DNA from: Cupriavidus consociatus
GTDB lineage: Bacteria > Pseudomonadota > Gammaproteobacteria > Burkholderiales > Burkholderiaceae
Direction of reading: 5' to 3'
Length of the DNA stretch: 64,000 bases
NCBI RefSeq assembly: GCF_017814975.1
Contig: NZ_JAGIQA010000003.1
Location: 124,001 to 188,000, forward strand
Position 1 is the first letter of the stretch. Each line of letters opens with the position of its first letter. The notes beneath the pieces were generated by a model. It was given only the letters and a program-made list of their open reading frames with translations, was not told the DNA's origin and did not search any database. Positions 9,093-17,296 of this stretch are shown here, piece after piece. Made by a program: the position numbers and the translations under genes.

Positions 9093-9989
9093 ATGCCTGC
9101 CCGTTCCCTCGCCTCGCTGTCCCTCTCCTTCGGCCTGGTATCGATCCCCGTCAAGCTCTACACGGCCACCGAAACCAGCTCGGCGGTGCGCTTCAACCTG
9201 CTGAGCAAGGAAGGCTCGCGCCTGAAGCAGCAGTACATCTCCGAGCAGACGCAACAGGTTGTCGAGCGGGCCGAGATGGTGAAGGGCTATGAATTCGAAA
9301 AGGGCCGCTTCGTGACCTTCTCGCCCGACGAACTCAAGGCGCTGGAAGAAAGCGCCAGCCACATGGTCGATATCGTCGCGTTCATTCCCGAGCAGAGCGT
9401 CGATCCGCTGTACTACGACAAGGCCTATTTCATCGCGCCGGACAAGCGCGGCGGCAAGCCTTACAGCCTGCTGCGCGAAGCCATGGCCAGGACGGGACGC
9501 TGCGCGATTGCCAAGTGGGCCGCCAAAGGCAAATCGCATATCGTGCAGATCCGGCCGGTCGAAGGCGGACTGGTGTTCCAGCAGTTGCTGTTCGCCGACG
9601 AAGTGCGCAATATCGCGGAATTGCATATCGAGGAGGTAGCGGTCTCGGATGCCGAACTGAAACTCGCGGTCCAGCTGATCGAGCAGGCATCGGAAGAGCA
9701 ATACGACCCGACGCAGTACCAGGACGAAGAAAAGGCGAGGGTTCTCGCCGCCATCGATGCCAAGATCGCCGGCAAGCAGATCGTGTCGCCGGAGCCGGCC
9801 GAGGTTGCCGCCGGCGGCGAGGTCATCGACCTGATGGATGCGCTGCGCGCCAGCCTGTCGAAGAAGGCAGCGCCGGCGGCCAAAGGCAAGGCCGCCGCCG
9901 ACACTGCGTCCGCCCGCCGTCCCGGCAAGCGCGCCGCAACCCCGGCAGCGCCCACGCCGATCCGGCGCACCGCGAAGAAATCGGCGTGA
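9093..9989 (+). CDS. ku: Ku homodimer, non-homologous end joining DNA-end-binding protein
   Basis: A 298-residue bacterial Ku. The N-terminus ARSLASLSLSFGLVSIPVKLY is the family signature, and the core ring domain extends to about residue 235. The last ~55 residues are rich in lysine, alanine and proline (KKAAPAAKGKAAADTAS to TPIRRTAKKSA), the basic tail common in betaproteobacterial Ku that adds DNA contacts. It binds DNA ends and recruits LigD. Its TGA at 9987-9989 overlaps the GTG start of the next gene, suggesting translational coupling. Position directly after ligD makes a ligD-ku-(HTH/TPR) operon. Confidence 0.97.
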   Translation: MPARSLASLSLSFGLVSIPVKLYTATETSSAVRFNLLSKEGSRLKQQYISEQTQQVVERAEMVKGYEFEKGRFVTFSPDELKALEESASHMVDIVAFIPEQSVDPLYYDKAYFIAPDKRGGKPYSLLREAMARTGRCAIAKWAAKGKSHIVQIRPVEGGLVFQQLLFADEVRNIAELHIEEVAVSDAELKLAVQLIEQASEEQYDPTQYQDEEKARVLAAIDAKIAGKQIVSPEPAEVAAGGEVIDLMDALRASLSKKAAPAAKGKAAADTASARRPGKRAATPAAPTPIRRTAKKSA

Positions 9990-10804
9990 ACCGCGGCGAA
10001 GGCCTGACCACGCGGGCGCTGGAGGCGCGCCTGGGCGTGTCGCGCCGGCTGATCGGCAGCCTGGTCAGCGCCGGGCTGGTCACGCCCGCGCGCGGCCCGC
10101 GCGGCGAGCATGTGTTCTCGTTCCAGGACGTGGTGCTGATCCGCACGGCTGCCTCGCTACACCAGGCACGCGTCGCGCCGGCGCAGATCCTGCGGGCGCT
10201 GCAGCGGCTGGAACGGCTCGCGCCGGACCGGCACCTGTCGGGCGTGCGCATGTCCGCCAGCAGCGGCAAGGTCTCGGTGCGCGACCGGCACGGCGCGTGG
10301 CTGGTGGAGAGCGGGCAGCGGCTGATGGAATTCGAGCCGGCGCCGGATGAAATGCGCGTGGTGGAACTGGCGCGTGCCGCCGCCAGCGAAACAGCGGCCG
10401 ACGACGCCTTTGCGCGCGCACAGGCGATCGAGCCCGTCGATGCCGTGGCCGCGGAAGCCGGCTACCGGCGCGCGCTGTCGCTGTCGCCCGGCATGCTGGA
10501 CGCCTACCTGAACCTGGGCTGCCTGCTGTCCGACCAGCAGCGCTTCGACGACGCGATCGCGCTCTATGAAGGCGCGCTGGGCTGGCTGCCGGAGGCACCG
10601 CAGCTGCATTTCAACCTGGGCGTCGCGCTGGAAGATATCGGTGCGCCCCAGTCGGCGCTGGCGGCGTACGATCGTTGCATCGAGCTTGCGCCCGGCGATG
10701 CGGATGCGCATTACAACGCCGCGCGGCTGCATCATGAGCTGGGACACTTCCAGAAGGCGGTGCGGCACTTCAACCAGTATCGCAAGCTCAACCGGGCGGA
10801 CTAG
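9986..10804 (+). CDS. MerR-like HTH plus TPR repeat protein coupled to ku
   Basis: A 272-residue two-part protein. Residues 5-75 form a MerR-type winged helix (TTRALEARLGVSRRLIGSLV, then FSFQDVVLIRTAASL). Residues ~150-265 carry about three tetratricopeptide repeats (AYLNLGCLLSDQQRFDDAI; LHFNLGVALEDIGAPQSAL; AHYNAARLHHELGHFQKAV). The GTG start at 9986 overlaps the ku stop as GTGA; the longer frame starting inside ku is only an extension. It could be a DNA-binding scaffold or a regulator of the repair operon. That role is inferred only from operon position; no biochemical function is established from sequence. Confidence 0.85.
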   Translation: MNRGEGLTTRALEARLGVSRRLIGSLVSAGLVTPARGPRGEHVFSFQDVVLIRTAASLHQARVAPAQILRALQRLERLAPDRHLSGVRMSASSGKVSVRDRHGAWLVESGQRLMEFEPAPDEMRVVELARAAASETAADDAFARAQAIEPVDAVAAEAGYRRALSLSPGMLDAYLNLGCLLSDQQRFDDAIALYEGALGWLPEAPQLHFNLGVALEDIGAPQSALAAYDRCIELAPGDADAHYNAARLHHELGHFQKAVRHFNQYRKLNRAD

Positions 10805-10867
10805 CAGGACGGGCGCACGGCCCCGGGACGAACGAGGCCTATTAGCCTCCGCGAAGCAGCGGCCGCT

Positions 10868-11122
10868 TCAGCTGAAGCGCTCGCGCATCACCAGCGCGCT
10901 GACCTTGTGACCATGCCAGAACATCTGGTGGATGCGGCCCTTGAGCTTGTCCAGGGTCTCGTCGTCAAGCGTGTCGAAGGTCAGCCTGACCGCAGGCCGG
11001 CTGCCGTCGCCATCCATGTGCTCGATGGTGTTGTATTCCGGGAAGCCGTATTTCACCAGAAAGGCGCCGATCTCTTCGTCGGTGACGGCGGCATCGAGGT
11101 TGCTAAGCATGAGAACGGACAT
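10868..11122 (-). CDS. small RRM-like protein
   Basis: An 84-residue protein resembling a single RNA-recognition-motif fold. It begins with an RNP2-like strand (SVLMLSNLD), has a helix (DEEIGAFLVKYGF) and an RNP1-like strand (RPAVRLTFD), and ends with a helix and final strand (KVSALVMRERFS). The usual aromatic residues of RNP1 are mostly missing, so RNA binding is possible but not assured. It is encoded convergently to the ku operon and ~55 bases downstream of the DUF2950 gene in the same direction. It may be read through from that unit or stand alone. Confidence 0.65.
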   Translation of the reverse strand: MSVLMLSNLDAAVTDEEIGAFLVKYGFPEYNTIEHMDGDGSRPAVRLTFDTLDDETLDKLKGRIHQMFWHGHKVSALVMRERFS

Positions 11123-11176
11123 GGATCACCTCCGCAGTCAGTACAAGGGCGACGGACATTCCCTCGCCCGGGGGCG

Positions 11177-12088
11177 TCATGGCTTGACCTCGGTCCACCC
11201 CGGGCCGGGATCGAACGAGCGGATCGCCCGGGCCCTTGCCGCACTGTCCGGACCGAGGTCGCGCTCGTAGACGCGGCCGTCATGGCTCACGATGAAGCTC
11301 TTGATGCCGGTATCTCCATACCGGAGCGGCCACGCGATCACGGCAAACCCGCCAAAGAGCTTGCCATCGACGACATAGTCATACTTCCCGCCCGGCGCGT
11401 GCGAACCCTGCGACGTCAGCAGCCGGTAGTGATAGCCATGGTAGCCCCCGCCCGGCGCGCTGCGATGCTCGGCGCTGAGGAAGGCGGGGCCAAGCGGGCT
11501 TTCCGGTTCGCCGGGTCGCGTTGGCCAGTACAGGCCATCGTGCTTGCCGGGCGAGCTGACCAGCTTCGATGCGTACACCGTCACGCCGCGGTCCTGGCGC
11601 ATCAGCTGCGCATATTCGGCCTGCGCGTCGCGCACGGCGAGCAAGGTCTGCATCACCGCCAGTTCGTTGCGGCCGATGCGGCGCAGGCGCATCTCCTCGA
11701 CACCGGCGCGCGTGTCGAAATGCCAGCCCTTTGCAGTCTTCACCAGCGGAACCGGCATGGTCCAGCCGTCATTGCCCGCGGCAATGCGGGCGCGGTCGGG
11801 CCCGTCGGGGCGAATCGCGTGCGACTGGTGCCAGGCTTCCAGGAACTTGTAGCGGATCTCGGCGCCGACCGGCGGGATCAGGTCGGTATAGCGGGCGCCG
11901 AGCAGCGACTTCATCGCCGCGTCGTCGCTGGTGGCAACCGCTTCGCCGAATGCGTTCATTGCCGCCTCGGGCGTAGCGAAACTCTTTTGTGCCTGGGCCG
12001 GCGTCGTTGCCAGGGCAAGCAGCAGCCCCCCGAGGGACAACGCCCTGCGGCAGGGCCAGGCCAGGCCCGATCGTTGCGTGCGCTGCAT
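11177..12088 (-). CDS. DUF2950 exported protein
   Basis: A 303-residue protein with a signal peptide (basic RTQRSGLAWPCRRA, then LSLGGLLLALATTPAQAQ, cleavage near residue 34) and a DUF2950 body: FATPEAAMNAFGEAVATSD, DGWTMPVPLVKTAKGWHFD, GVEEMRLRRIGRNELA, GYHYRLLTSQG and GGFAVIAWPLRYGDTGI. It is predicted to act in the periplasm or at the envelope; no enzymatic role is known. It starts 16 bases after the DUF3300 gene ends, so the two form an operon. This pairing of DUF3300 with DUF2950 is a recurring arrangement as far as I recall and suggests a joint function. Confidence 0.85.
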   Translation of the reverse strand: MQRTQRSGLAWPCRRALSLGGLLLALATTPAQAQKSFATPEAAMNAFGEAVATSDDAAMKSLLGARYTDLIPPVGAEIRYKFLEAWHQSHAIRPDGPDRARIAAGNDGWTMPVPLVKTAKGWHFDTRAGVEEMRLRRIGRNELAVMQTLLAVRDAQAEYAQLMRQDRGVTVYASKLVSSPGKHDGLYWPTRPGEPESPLGPAFLSAEHRSAPGGGYHGYHYRLLTSQGSHAPGGKYDYVVDGKLFGGFAVIAWPLRYGDTGIKSFIVSHDGRVYERDLGPDSAARARAIRSFDPGPGWTEVKP

Positions 12089-12103
12089 GTCGCTATCCCC
12101 CGC

Positions 12104-13540
12104 TCAACGCCGTCCGCCACGGCCGCCACCGCCACCGCGGCCACCGCCGCCGCCGAAGCCACCGCCACCGCGGCCACCGCCACCACTGAAGCCGCCGCCA
12201 CCGCCGCCGCGCTGCCCGCCACCGTCGCGGAACGAGGCCTGCTGCGTGCTGGCGCGGCCCCGATCCAAGTCACGCTGCGCGGTCGCACCTCCGCCGCCTA
12301 CGCCCTGGAACGCGTTGTCGCGACCACCGCCAGCGGCCCGGTCCGAAGCGCGAGCCCGGTCAGACGCCCCGGCGCGATCGGACACGCCGGCGCGATCGCC
12401 CGCTCCCCCACGATTGCCAGCCCTGTCCGCGCCGCCGCGATCGCCAACACCGCCGCGATCCCCAACGCCACCACGGTCGCCAACGCCGCCACGGTCACCG
12501 CGATCGCCGCCGAGGTCACCGCGCCCGCCGCGATCCCCGCCGGCCATGCGGTCCGACACGCCGCCCGCGCCTTCACGGCCGCGGAATTCGTTGCGGCGGT
12601 TGGCGGCAGCCGCATCGCGCCCGCCAAACCTCTCGCTCGTCGCGTTATCCCGGTACGCCACCCCTTTGCGGTGCGAGGCGTCGTGCTGCCATTTCCCTCC
12701 GCCCTGCACCTTGGTGCGGTCGAAATTGCGGTCGATATTCGCGGCCTTGTTGACGTTGATGTTGACGTCGCCTCCGCCCCAGTTGCAGTTGCCGAAAATG
12801 GCGCCCGCAGCGGCCAGGCCGACGCCCCAGGCAAAGCCGGTCATCAGCGCGGCACCAGGATAGTATGCGGGGTAAGGCGGCCAGTAATACGGCGGGTAGG
12901 CCGGATAGCTCCAGGCACCGTACACCACCGTCGGGTTGTAGGCCGGTACGTAGATGACTTCCGGGTTCGCCGGCTCGATCCTCACGATGGTTTGCGCCGG
13001 CGGTGCCGCCTGCGCTGACTGCGACGGCGGCGGCGCTGGCGCAGGTTCGACAATGACCTTCTGCTGCTCGTTCGACTTGAGATTGCCCGATTGCTGCGCG
13101 CGCGCCCGCAACCGCTGCACGGCGTCGAGCACTTCCTTCTCCTGGCCAATGAACGCGTCGCCCAGCTTCTGCGTCCAGTCGAGCTTGTCGCTCATCGGCT
13201 CCAGCACCTGCGGGAAAGCCACCAGCGACTTGACGCTGACATCCCAGGACTGGCTCTCGACCGCCTTCAGCGCTGCATCGCCCTTCACCTTGGGATTGGC
13301 CTTGACCCAGCGGGCCGCCTGCACGATCTCGAGCGGATAGGTGGAGGCCATCAGCACCTGCGACAGCACTGAATCGGGATAGAGCGCGATGGGGGCGACC
13401 AGCGCCTCCAGTTCTTCCGGCTTGAACGGTGCCGGCTGGGCTGGCGCATTCTGCGCATGGGCATTCAGTGCCAGCCATGCCAGGCCGGCGCACAGGCAGG
13501 CGCCGACACGGCGCCAAAGACGCATTCCCCGCCCCTCCAT
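12104..13540 (-). CDS. DUF3300 exported protein with RG-rich repeat tail
   Basis: A 478-residue exported protein. Signal peptide at residues 6-29 (LWRRVGACLCAGLAWLALNA). The DUF3300 domain at about 38-235 contains EELEALVAPIALYPDSVLSQ, ASTYPLEIVQAARWV, SWDVSVKSLVAFPQVL and NPEVIYVPAYNPTVVYGAW, and then a tyrosine/proline-rich stretch. Residues 335-402 are a degenerate GDRGGV/SDRAGA repeat, and residues 441-478 are almost only glycine with arginines. The tail is low complexity and probably disordered; its function is unknown. Two in-frame ATGs (13540, 13525) both have purine-rich ribosome binding sites, so the start is uncertain by five codons. The DUF2950 gene follows in an operon. Confidence 0.85.
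   Translation of the reverse strand: MEGRGMRLWRRVGACLCAGLAWLALNAHAQNAPAQPAPFKPEELEALVAPIALYPDSVLSQVLMASTYPLEIVQAARWVKANPKVKGDAALKAVESQSWDVSVKSLVAFPQVLEPMSDKLDWTQKLGDAFIGQEKEVLDAVQRLRARAQQSGNLKSNEQQKVIVEPAPAPPPSQSAQAAPPAQTIVRIEPANPEVIYVPAYNPTVVYGAWSYPAYPPYYWPPYPAYYPGAALMTGFAWGVGLAAAGAIFGNCNWGGGDVNINVNKAANIDRNFDRTKVQGGGKWQHDASHRKGVAYRDNATSERFGGRDAAAANRRNEFRGREGAGGVSDRMAGGDRGGRGDLGGDRGDRGGVGDRGGVGDRGGVGDRGGADRAGNRGGAGDRAGVSDRAGASDRARASDRAAGGGRDNAFQGVGGGGATAQRDLDRGRASTQQASFRDGGGQRGGGGGGFSGGGGRGGGGFGGGGGRGGGGGRGGRR
12335..12538 (-). repeat. in-gene tandem repeat coding GDRGGV / SDRAGA units
   Basis: Within the DUF3300 gene, codons 335-402 repeat a six-residue unit. Three near-perfect 18-base copies encode GDRGGV (residues 348-365), followed by diverged copies (GDRAGV, SDRAGA, SDRARA). 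Such a repeat can change copy number by slippage without shifting the frame, so its length may vary among strains. Confidence 0.8.
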
Positions 13541-13885
13541 GGCCGTCTCCCTTGCCCCGTCGCCGGGCGCCGTGCGGGGCTCAACATTCTGGCCTGCCGT
13601 CCGCGCGCTGTCCGCGCCAGGCCAGAAAAAGGTAATCAGCGATCACGACGTATTGCCCTGTCAAACTATAGGTGCCGGTGTCGCCTCCAGAGTTGAAAAA
13701 TTTGGGAAAGTGAAATAGGAAAAACTTTTGTCGCCCGCGGCCTGGAGAACGGGTCCAATACGCGTGGTTATTGCTATTGTGAGGATTGTTGGCGCGTACG
13801 CCAGCACCAGGTGCCGCATGACACAGGCCGGGCCGCCGTACGCCTTGCCGCCTCTCCCGATGCTCGAACCCAATGGAGGAGAACC
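13541..13885. other. divergent promoter region between DUF3300 gene and ppk2
   Basis: 345 gene-free bases. It holds a widely spaced 10-bp inverted repeat (13587-13596 with 13618-13627) and an AT-rich patch at 13690-13740. In that patch TTGAAA (13693-13698) and TAGGAA (13716-13721), 17 bases apart, make a weak sigma-70-like candidate for the ppk2 direction. No RNA gene was recognised. Confidence 0.4.
13587..13627. promoter_or_regulatory. 10-bp inverted repeat upstream of the DUF3300 operon
   Basis: TTCTGGCCTG (13587-13596) is perfectly complementary to CAGGCCAGAA (13618-13627) across a 21-base GC-rich spacer. It sits 47-87 bases in front of the DUF3300 start. It could be a protein-binding site with two half-sites or a 5'-leader hairpin. 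No U tract follows in the minus direction, so it is not a terminator. Confidence 0.45.
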
Positions 13886-14782
13886 ATGGCCAAGCATAAA
13901 GACAAGCGCCACGACAAGGGCAGGGAGCAGTCCGAGGCGGATACCGAGCCGCCCCGCCCGCGCGATGACGCCGAGGACCGGCAGGACGAAGCGCGCGAGG
14001 CGCCGCGCGAACGCATGTCCGAGAAGGCCTACCAGAAGGAGCTTCGGCCCCTGCATGGCGAGCTGGTCAAGCTGCAGCAATGGGTGCAGGCCAGCGGCAC
14101 CAAGGTCTGCGTGGTGTTTGAAGGCCGCGACGGCGCCGGCAAGGGTGGCGCCATCAAGGCCATCACTGAACGCGTGAGCCCGCGCGTGTTCCGCGTGGTC
14201 GCGCTCCCGGCCCCGACCGAGCGCGAAAAGAGCCAGATGTACGTGCAGCGATATCTGCCGCACCTGCCAGCGGCTGGCGAGATCGTCATCTTCGACCGCA
14301 GCTGGTACAACCGTGCCGGCGTCGAGCGCGTGATGGGGTTCTGCAGCGAGACCCAGGCCGAAGAGTTCCTGCGGGCCGTCCCGCTGGTGGAGCGGGCCAT
14401 CGTCCATTCCGGCATCATCCTGATCAAGTACTGGCTGGAGGTCAGCCCGGAAGAGCAGACCCGCCGCCTGAAGGGACGCATCCACGACGACCGCAAGACC
14501 TGGAAGCTCACCGACATGGATCTGCGCTCGTACAGCCGCTGGTACGACTATTCCCGCGCGCGCGACGCCATGTTCGCTGCGTCCGACAGCGACTTCGCGC
14601 CGTGGTTTGTGGCCGATTCCAACGACAAGCGGCGGGCGCGGCTGAATATCATCCGGCACATGCTGGACCAGATCCCGTACCAGCAGGTCGAGCGCAAGCC
14701 GGTCAAGCTGCCCGCCCGGCAAAAGGCGCACGGATACCAGGAGCCCGACTACCCCTACCGGTATGTGGAATCGCGCTACTAG
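13886..14782 (+). CDS. ppk2: polyphosphate kinase 2
   Basis: A 298-residue PPK2-family enzyme that uses inorganic polyphosphate to phosphorylate nucleotides (or the reverse). A charged, probably disordered leader (residues 1-45, many K/R/D/E) precedes the P-loop kinase domain. Walker A is FEGRDGAGKGGAIKA near residue 75, and Walker B IVIFDRSWYNRAGVERVMG near residue 135. The lid region KTWKLTDMDL with DYSRARDAMF follows, and the C-terminus is YPYRYVESRY. GGAGGA lies seven bases upstream of the ATG. Whether it prefers ADP, AMP or GDP cannot be read here. Monocistronic, convergent with the small exported protein gene. Confidence 0.93.
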   Translation: MAKHKDKRHDKGREQSEADTEPPRPRDDAEDRQDEAREAPRERMSEKAYQKELRPLHGELVKLQQWVQASGTKVCVVFEGRDGAGKGGAIKAITERVSPRVFRVVALPAPTEREKSQMYVQRYLPHLPAAGEIVIFDRSWYNRAGVERVMGFCSETQAEEFLRAVPLVERAIVHSGIILIKYWLEVSPEEQTRRLKGRIHDDRKTWKLTDMDLRSYSRWYDYSRARDAMFAASDSDFAPWFVADSNDKRRARLNIIRHMLDQIPYQQVERKPVKLPARQKAHGYQEPDYPYRYVESRY

Positions 14783-14808
14783 GCCAGGGTAGCCAGCGCT
14801 GGCCTAGT
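14778..14808. terminator. hairpin spanning two convergent stop codons
   Basis: ACTAGGCCAG (14778-14787) pairs perfectly with CTGGCCTAGT (14799-14808) over an 11-base loop. The arms contain the stop codons of ppk2 (14780-14782) and of the facing gene (14804-14806). There is no T tract on either side, so it is at most a weak bidirectional terminator or an mRNA 3'-end stabiliser. Confidence 0.45.
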
Positions 14809-15205
14809 CCCGCAGCCTGCGCGACTTCCAGTCGCCGCTCTTTTCCTTGCAGTACCAGCCGGTCCAGCTCTCGGACACGCCGGCACGGCGAAACTCGCTG
14901 TAAAGCTGCCGGCACCGGTCGCCATGGTCCTGCCGGGAACGCAGCGGCGTGAACGCACCTTCGACCTTGCGCTCGCGCGCGTCAGGCGGCAGCGTGAACG
15001 CAACGCGCGCGCCGTCGGCGCCCTGCTCCAGCGTCCGGCGGAAGACGTCGTTCAGCACGTCGAACTGCTTCTGCGTCAGCGTGCCGACAACGGTGCCGGC
15101 TAGGTAGTGATCAAAGTAGGCAATGGCCGTCCCTGCCGGCGCAAGCCCGGCAAGGCATGCGCCGGCGCATGCCAGCGCGTGCAAGACCCGGAATCGGCGC
15201 TTCAT
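14804..15205 (-). CDS. small exported protein, surface-antigen-like C-terminus
   Basis: A 133-residue hypothetical protein. Residues 1-29 are a signal peptide (KRRFRVLHALACAGACLAGLA, then TAIAYF). The mature part has CRQLYSEFRRAGVSESWTGWYCKEKSGDWKSRR near the end. That pattern of two cysteines about 20 residues apart followed by a G-x-W resembles the C-terminal domain of RT0821/17-kDa surface-antigen-type proteins. Function unknown; probably periplasmic or outer-membrane associated. Convergent with ppk2, and a gap of 75 bases separates it from the SulP gene upstream on the same strand. Confidence 0.65.
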   Translation of the reverse strand: MKRRFRVLHALACAGACLAGLAPAGTAIAYFDHYLAGTVVGTLTQKQFDVLNDVFRRTLEQGADGARVAFTLPPDARERKVEGAFTPLRSRQDHGDRCRQLYSEFRRAGVSESWTGWYCKEKSGDWKSRRLRD

Positions 15206-15280
15206 GTCGGCTCCTTCGACGTGGTGCCGTGGCGAACGTGGCGTGCGACCCGCAAGCGCTGGCGCCGGCCGGGAACGGCA

Positions 15281-17023
15281 TCAGTCTTCCTTGCCAAGGT
15301 AATCATCGACCGCGCTACCCACGGTGGGGTGGAACTTGTCGCCGAACGCTTCCATCAGCTCGAAGCGCTTGAGCTTGTCCCGCACCGGATCCTTCATCTC
15401 GGCGAAATGCAGGTCGATGCCGCGCTCGCGCAGACAGCCGCTCAGCTCGCGCAGCATGTCGGCCGACGTGACGTCGACACTGGTCACCGGCTCGGCGGCA
15501 ACCACGACGCGGCGCACGGGCGTCGGCGAGGCGTCGATCGCTTCCATCAGCCGTTCCTGGAACAACTCGGCGTTGGCAAAGAACAGCGGCGCGTCCCAGC
15601 GGAACAGCACCAGTCCGTCGATGCGCCTGGCCTCCGGATAGCGCCCGGTATCGTGGTACCCGCGCAGCCCCTCCACTTTCCCCAGCACGGCATAGTGCGG
15701 CCGCCAGCCATCCCAGAGGAATTCGATCACGGCGATGACCACGGCCAGGAAGATTCCCTGAATGGTGCCGAACACGGCCACCGCGGCGAAGCACACCATC
15801 GACAGCCAGAACTCCCACTGCTGGATGCGGTAGATGCGCTTCAGGTCGGAGAACTCGAACAGGCCGATGGCCGCGGCGATCACCACTGCGGCCAGTGCGC
15901 TGCTCGGCAGGTATTGCAGCAGGTTGGGCGCGAACATCAGCAGCATGGCCACGGCCAGCGCACCGACCACGCCGGTGACCTGGGTCTTGGAGCCGGCGGC
16001 TTCGGCCACCGGCGTGCGCGAGGCGCTGCTGCTGACCGGAAAGCCCTGGAACAGTCCCGCGGCCAGGTTGGCGGCACCCAGCCCCACCATCTCCTGATTC
16101 GGGTCCACGCGGGTATTGGTTCGTGCGGCATAGGTGCGCGACAGCACGCTGGTGTCCGCGAAGGCGATCAGCGCAACCGCACATCCCCCCAGCACGATCT
16201 TCATCACGTCGGCGCCGTCCAGCCACGGCAGGACAAAGGCAGGAAGCCCCTGCGGTGTCTTGCCCAGCACCTTCACGCCATGCTGGTCCAGGCCGAACAT
16301 GCTGACCGCGAGCGTGGCGAGGATCACCGCGATCAGGATGCCCGGCACGCGCTCGAAGCGCTTCAGCGCCAGGATCAGCGCCAGGCTGCCGGCACCGACG
16401 GCAAAGCTGTACCAGTTGGTCTGCCCGTCCAGGATGGCGCTGCCCAGCGCAACCATTTCCCGCAGCGGCCCGGCATCCTCGACCGGAATGGCGAACAGCT
16501 TGGGCAACTGGCTCACCAGCACGGTCAGGGCGATGCCGTTCATATAGCCGTAGCGGATCGGCTTGGACAATAGCTCGGCGACGAAGCCGAGGCGAAGCAG
16601 CCCCATCACGATACAGAACACGCCGGAGACGACGGCCATCATGCTGGCCACCAGCACAGCGCGCGCCGGATCGCCGCCGGCAACCTGCAGGACCACGGCC
16701 AGGATCGGCGCGGCCAATGCCGAGTCCGGACCCAGCACCAGGATCCGGCTCGGCCCGAACAAGGCGTAGACCAGCAGCGGGACCATGGTGGCGTAGAGCC
16801 CGTAGACACCGGGCACGCCGGAGGCCTCGGCGTAGGCGATGCCGACCGGCATCAGCATGGTGGTCAGCACCAGCCCCGCCGCCAGGTCGCGCGACAACCA
16901 GTCCGGCCGATAGGACTTCAGCATCTGGACGCCTGGAAGCCAGCGCAGCCACCCGGCGGCCTTGCCGGCGTCGCGTCCTGCCAGGGGCGTCAGTTTCCGG
17001 GATTCCATGGGCAGCCTTCTCAT
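15281..17023 (-). CDS. SulP-family anion transporter with STAS domain
   Basis: A 580-residue inner-membrane SulP/SLC26-type permease. A short cytoplasmic N-terminus leads to LKSYRPDWLSRDLAAGLVL. About 10-14 hydrophobic segments follow up to residue ~430, including the family segments MLMPVGIAYAEASGVPGVYGLYA and GPDSALAAPI. A C-terminal cytoplasmic STAS domain occupies about 455-570 (IDGLVLFRWDAPLFFANAELF, then VTSVDVTSADMLREL). The substrate may be sulfate, bicarbonate or a dicarboxylate; sequence alone does not decide. The ATGs at 17023 and 17008 both have reasonable ribosome binding sites. Not clearly linked to neighbours. Confidence 0.9.
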   Translation of the reverse strand: MRRLPMESRKLTPLAGRDAGKAAGWLRWLPGVQMLKSYRPDWLSRDLAAGLVLTTMLMPVGIAYAEASGVPGVYGLYATMVPLLVYALFGPSRILVLGPDSALAAPILAVVLQVAGGDPARAVLVASMMAVVSGVFCIVMGLLRLGFVAELLSKPIRYGYMNGIALTVLVSQLPKLFAIPVEDAGPLREMVALGSAILDGQTNWYSFAVGAGSLALILALKRFERVPGILIAVILATLAVSMFGLDQHGVKVLGKTPQGLPAFVLPWLDGADVMKIVLGGCAVALIAFADTSVLSRTYAARTNTRVDPNQEMVGLGAANLAAGLFQGFPVSSSASRTPVAEAAGSKTQVTGVVGALAVAMLLMFAPNLLQYLPSSALAAVVIAAAIGLFEFSDLKRIYRIQQWEFWLSMVCFAAVAVFGTIQGIFLAVVIAVIEFLWDGWRPHYAVLGKVEGLRGYHDTGRYPEARRIDGLVLFRWDAPLFFANAELFQERLMEAIDASPTPVRRVVVAAEPVTSVDVTSADMLRELSGCLRERGIDLHFAEMKDPVRDKLKRFELMEAFGDKFHPTVGSAVDDYLGKED

Positions 17024-17296
17024 GCGTCACACCTCGACTATAGGCGTTGGCGGCACGGTCTTGCCATGCAGCGGGCGTGGTGACATGCCGGCGGCGCCAG
17101 GGCGCGAGCAGCTGCCACGGCCAGCGCCCCCTCGTTTTCCCGCACTGTCCCTGAATGCAAAAGCGTTGTCCCGGAAAGCCAAACCAGAGACCGCCAATCT
17201 TGGATACTTCGCGGGTCGCAACCAATCTGCGCCCACCGCCCGCATGAGCACTGTCTTCCCCTGCTGGCGTTGCCGTGCACTACTGGAAGAGCTTTC

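Noticed and set aside
12335-12538. Repeat array considered as CRISPR-like
   Set aside because: Units are 18 bases without unique spacers and lie in frame inside the DUF3300 gene.
10907-13018. 703-codon plus-strand frame across the DUF2950 and DUF3300 genes
   Set aside because: Crosses two well-supported genes in antisense; its alanine/threonine-rich middle mirrors the RG repeats.
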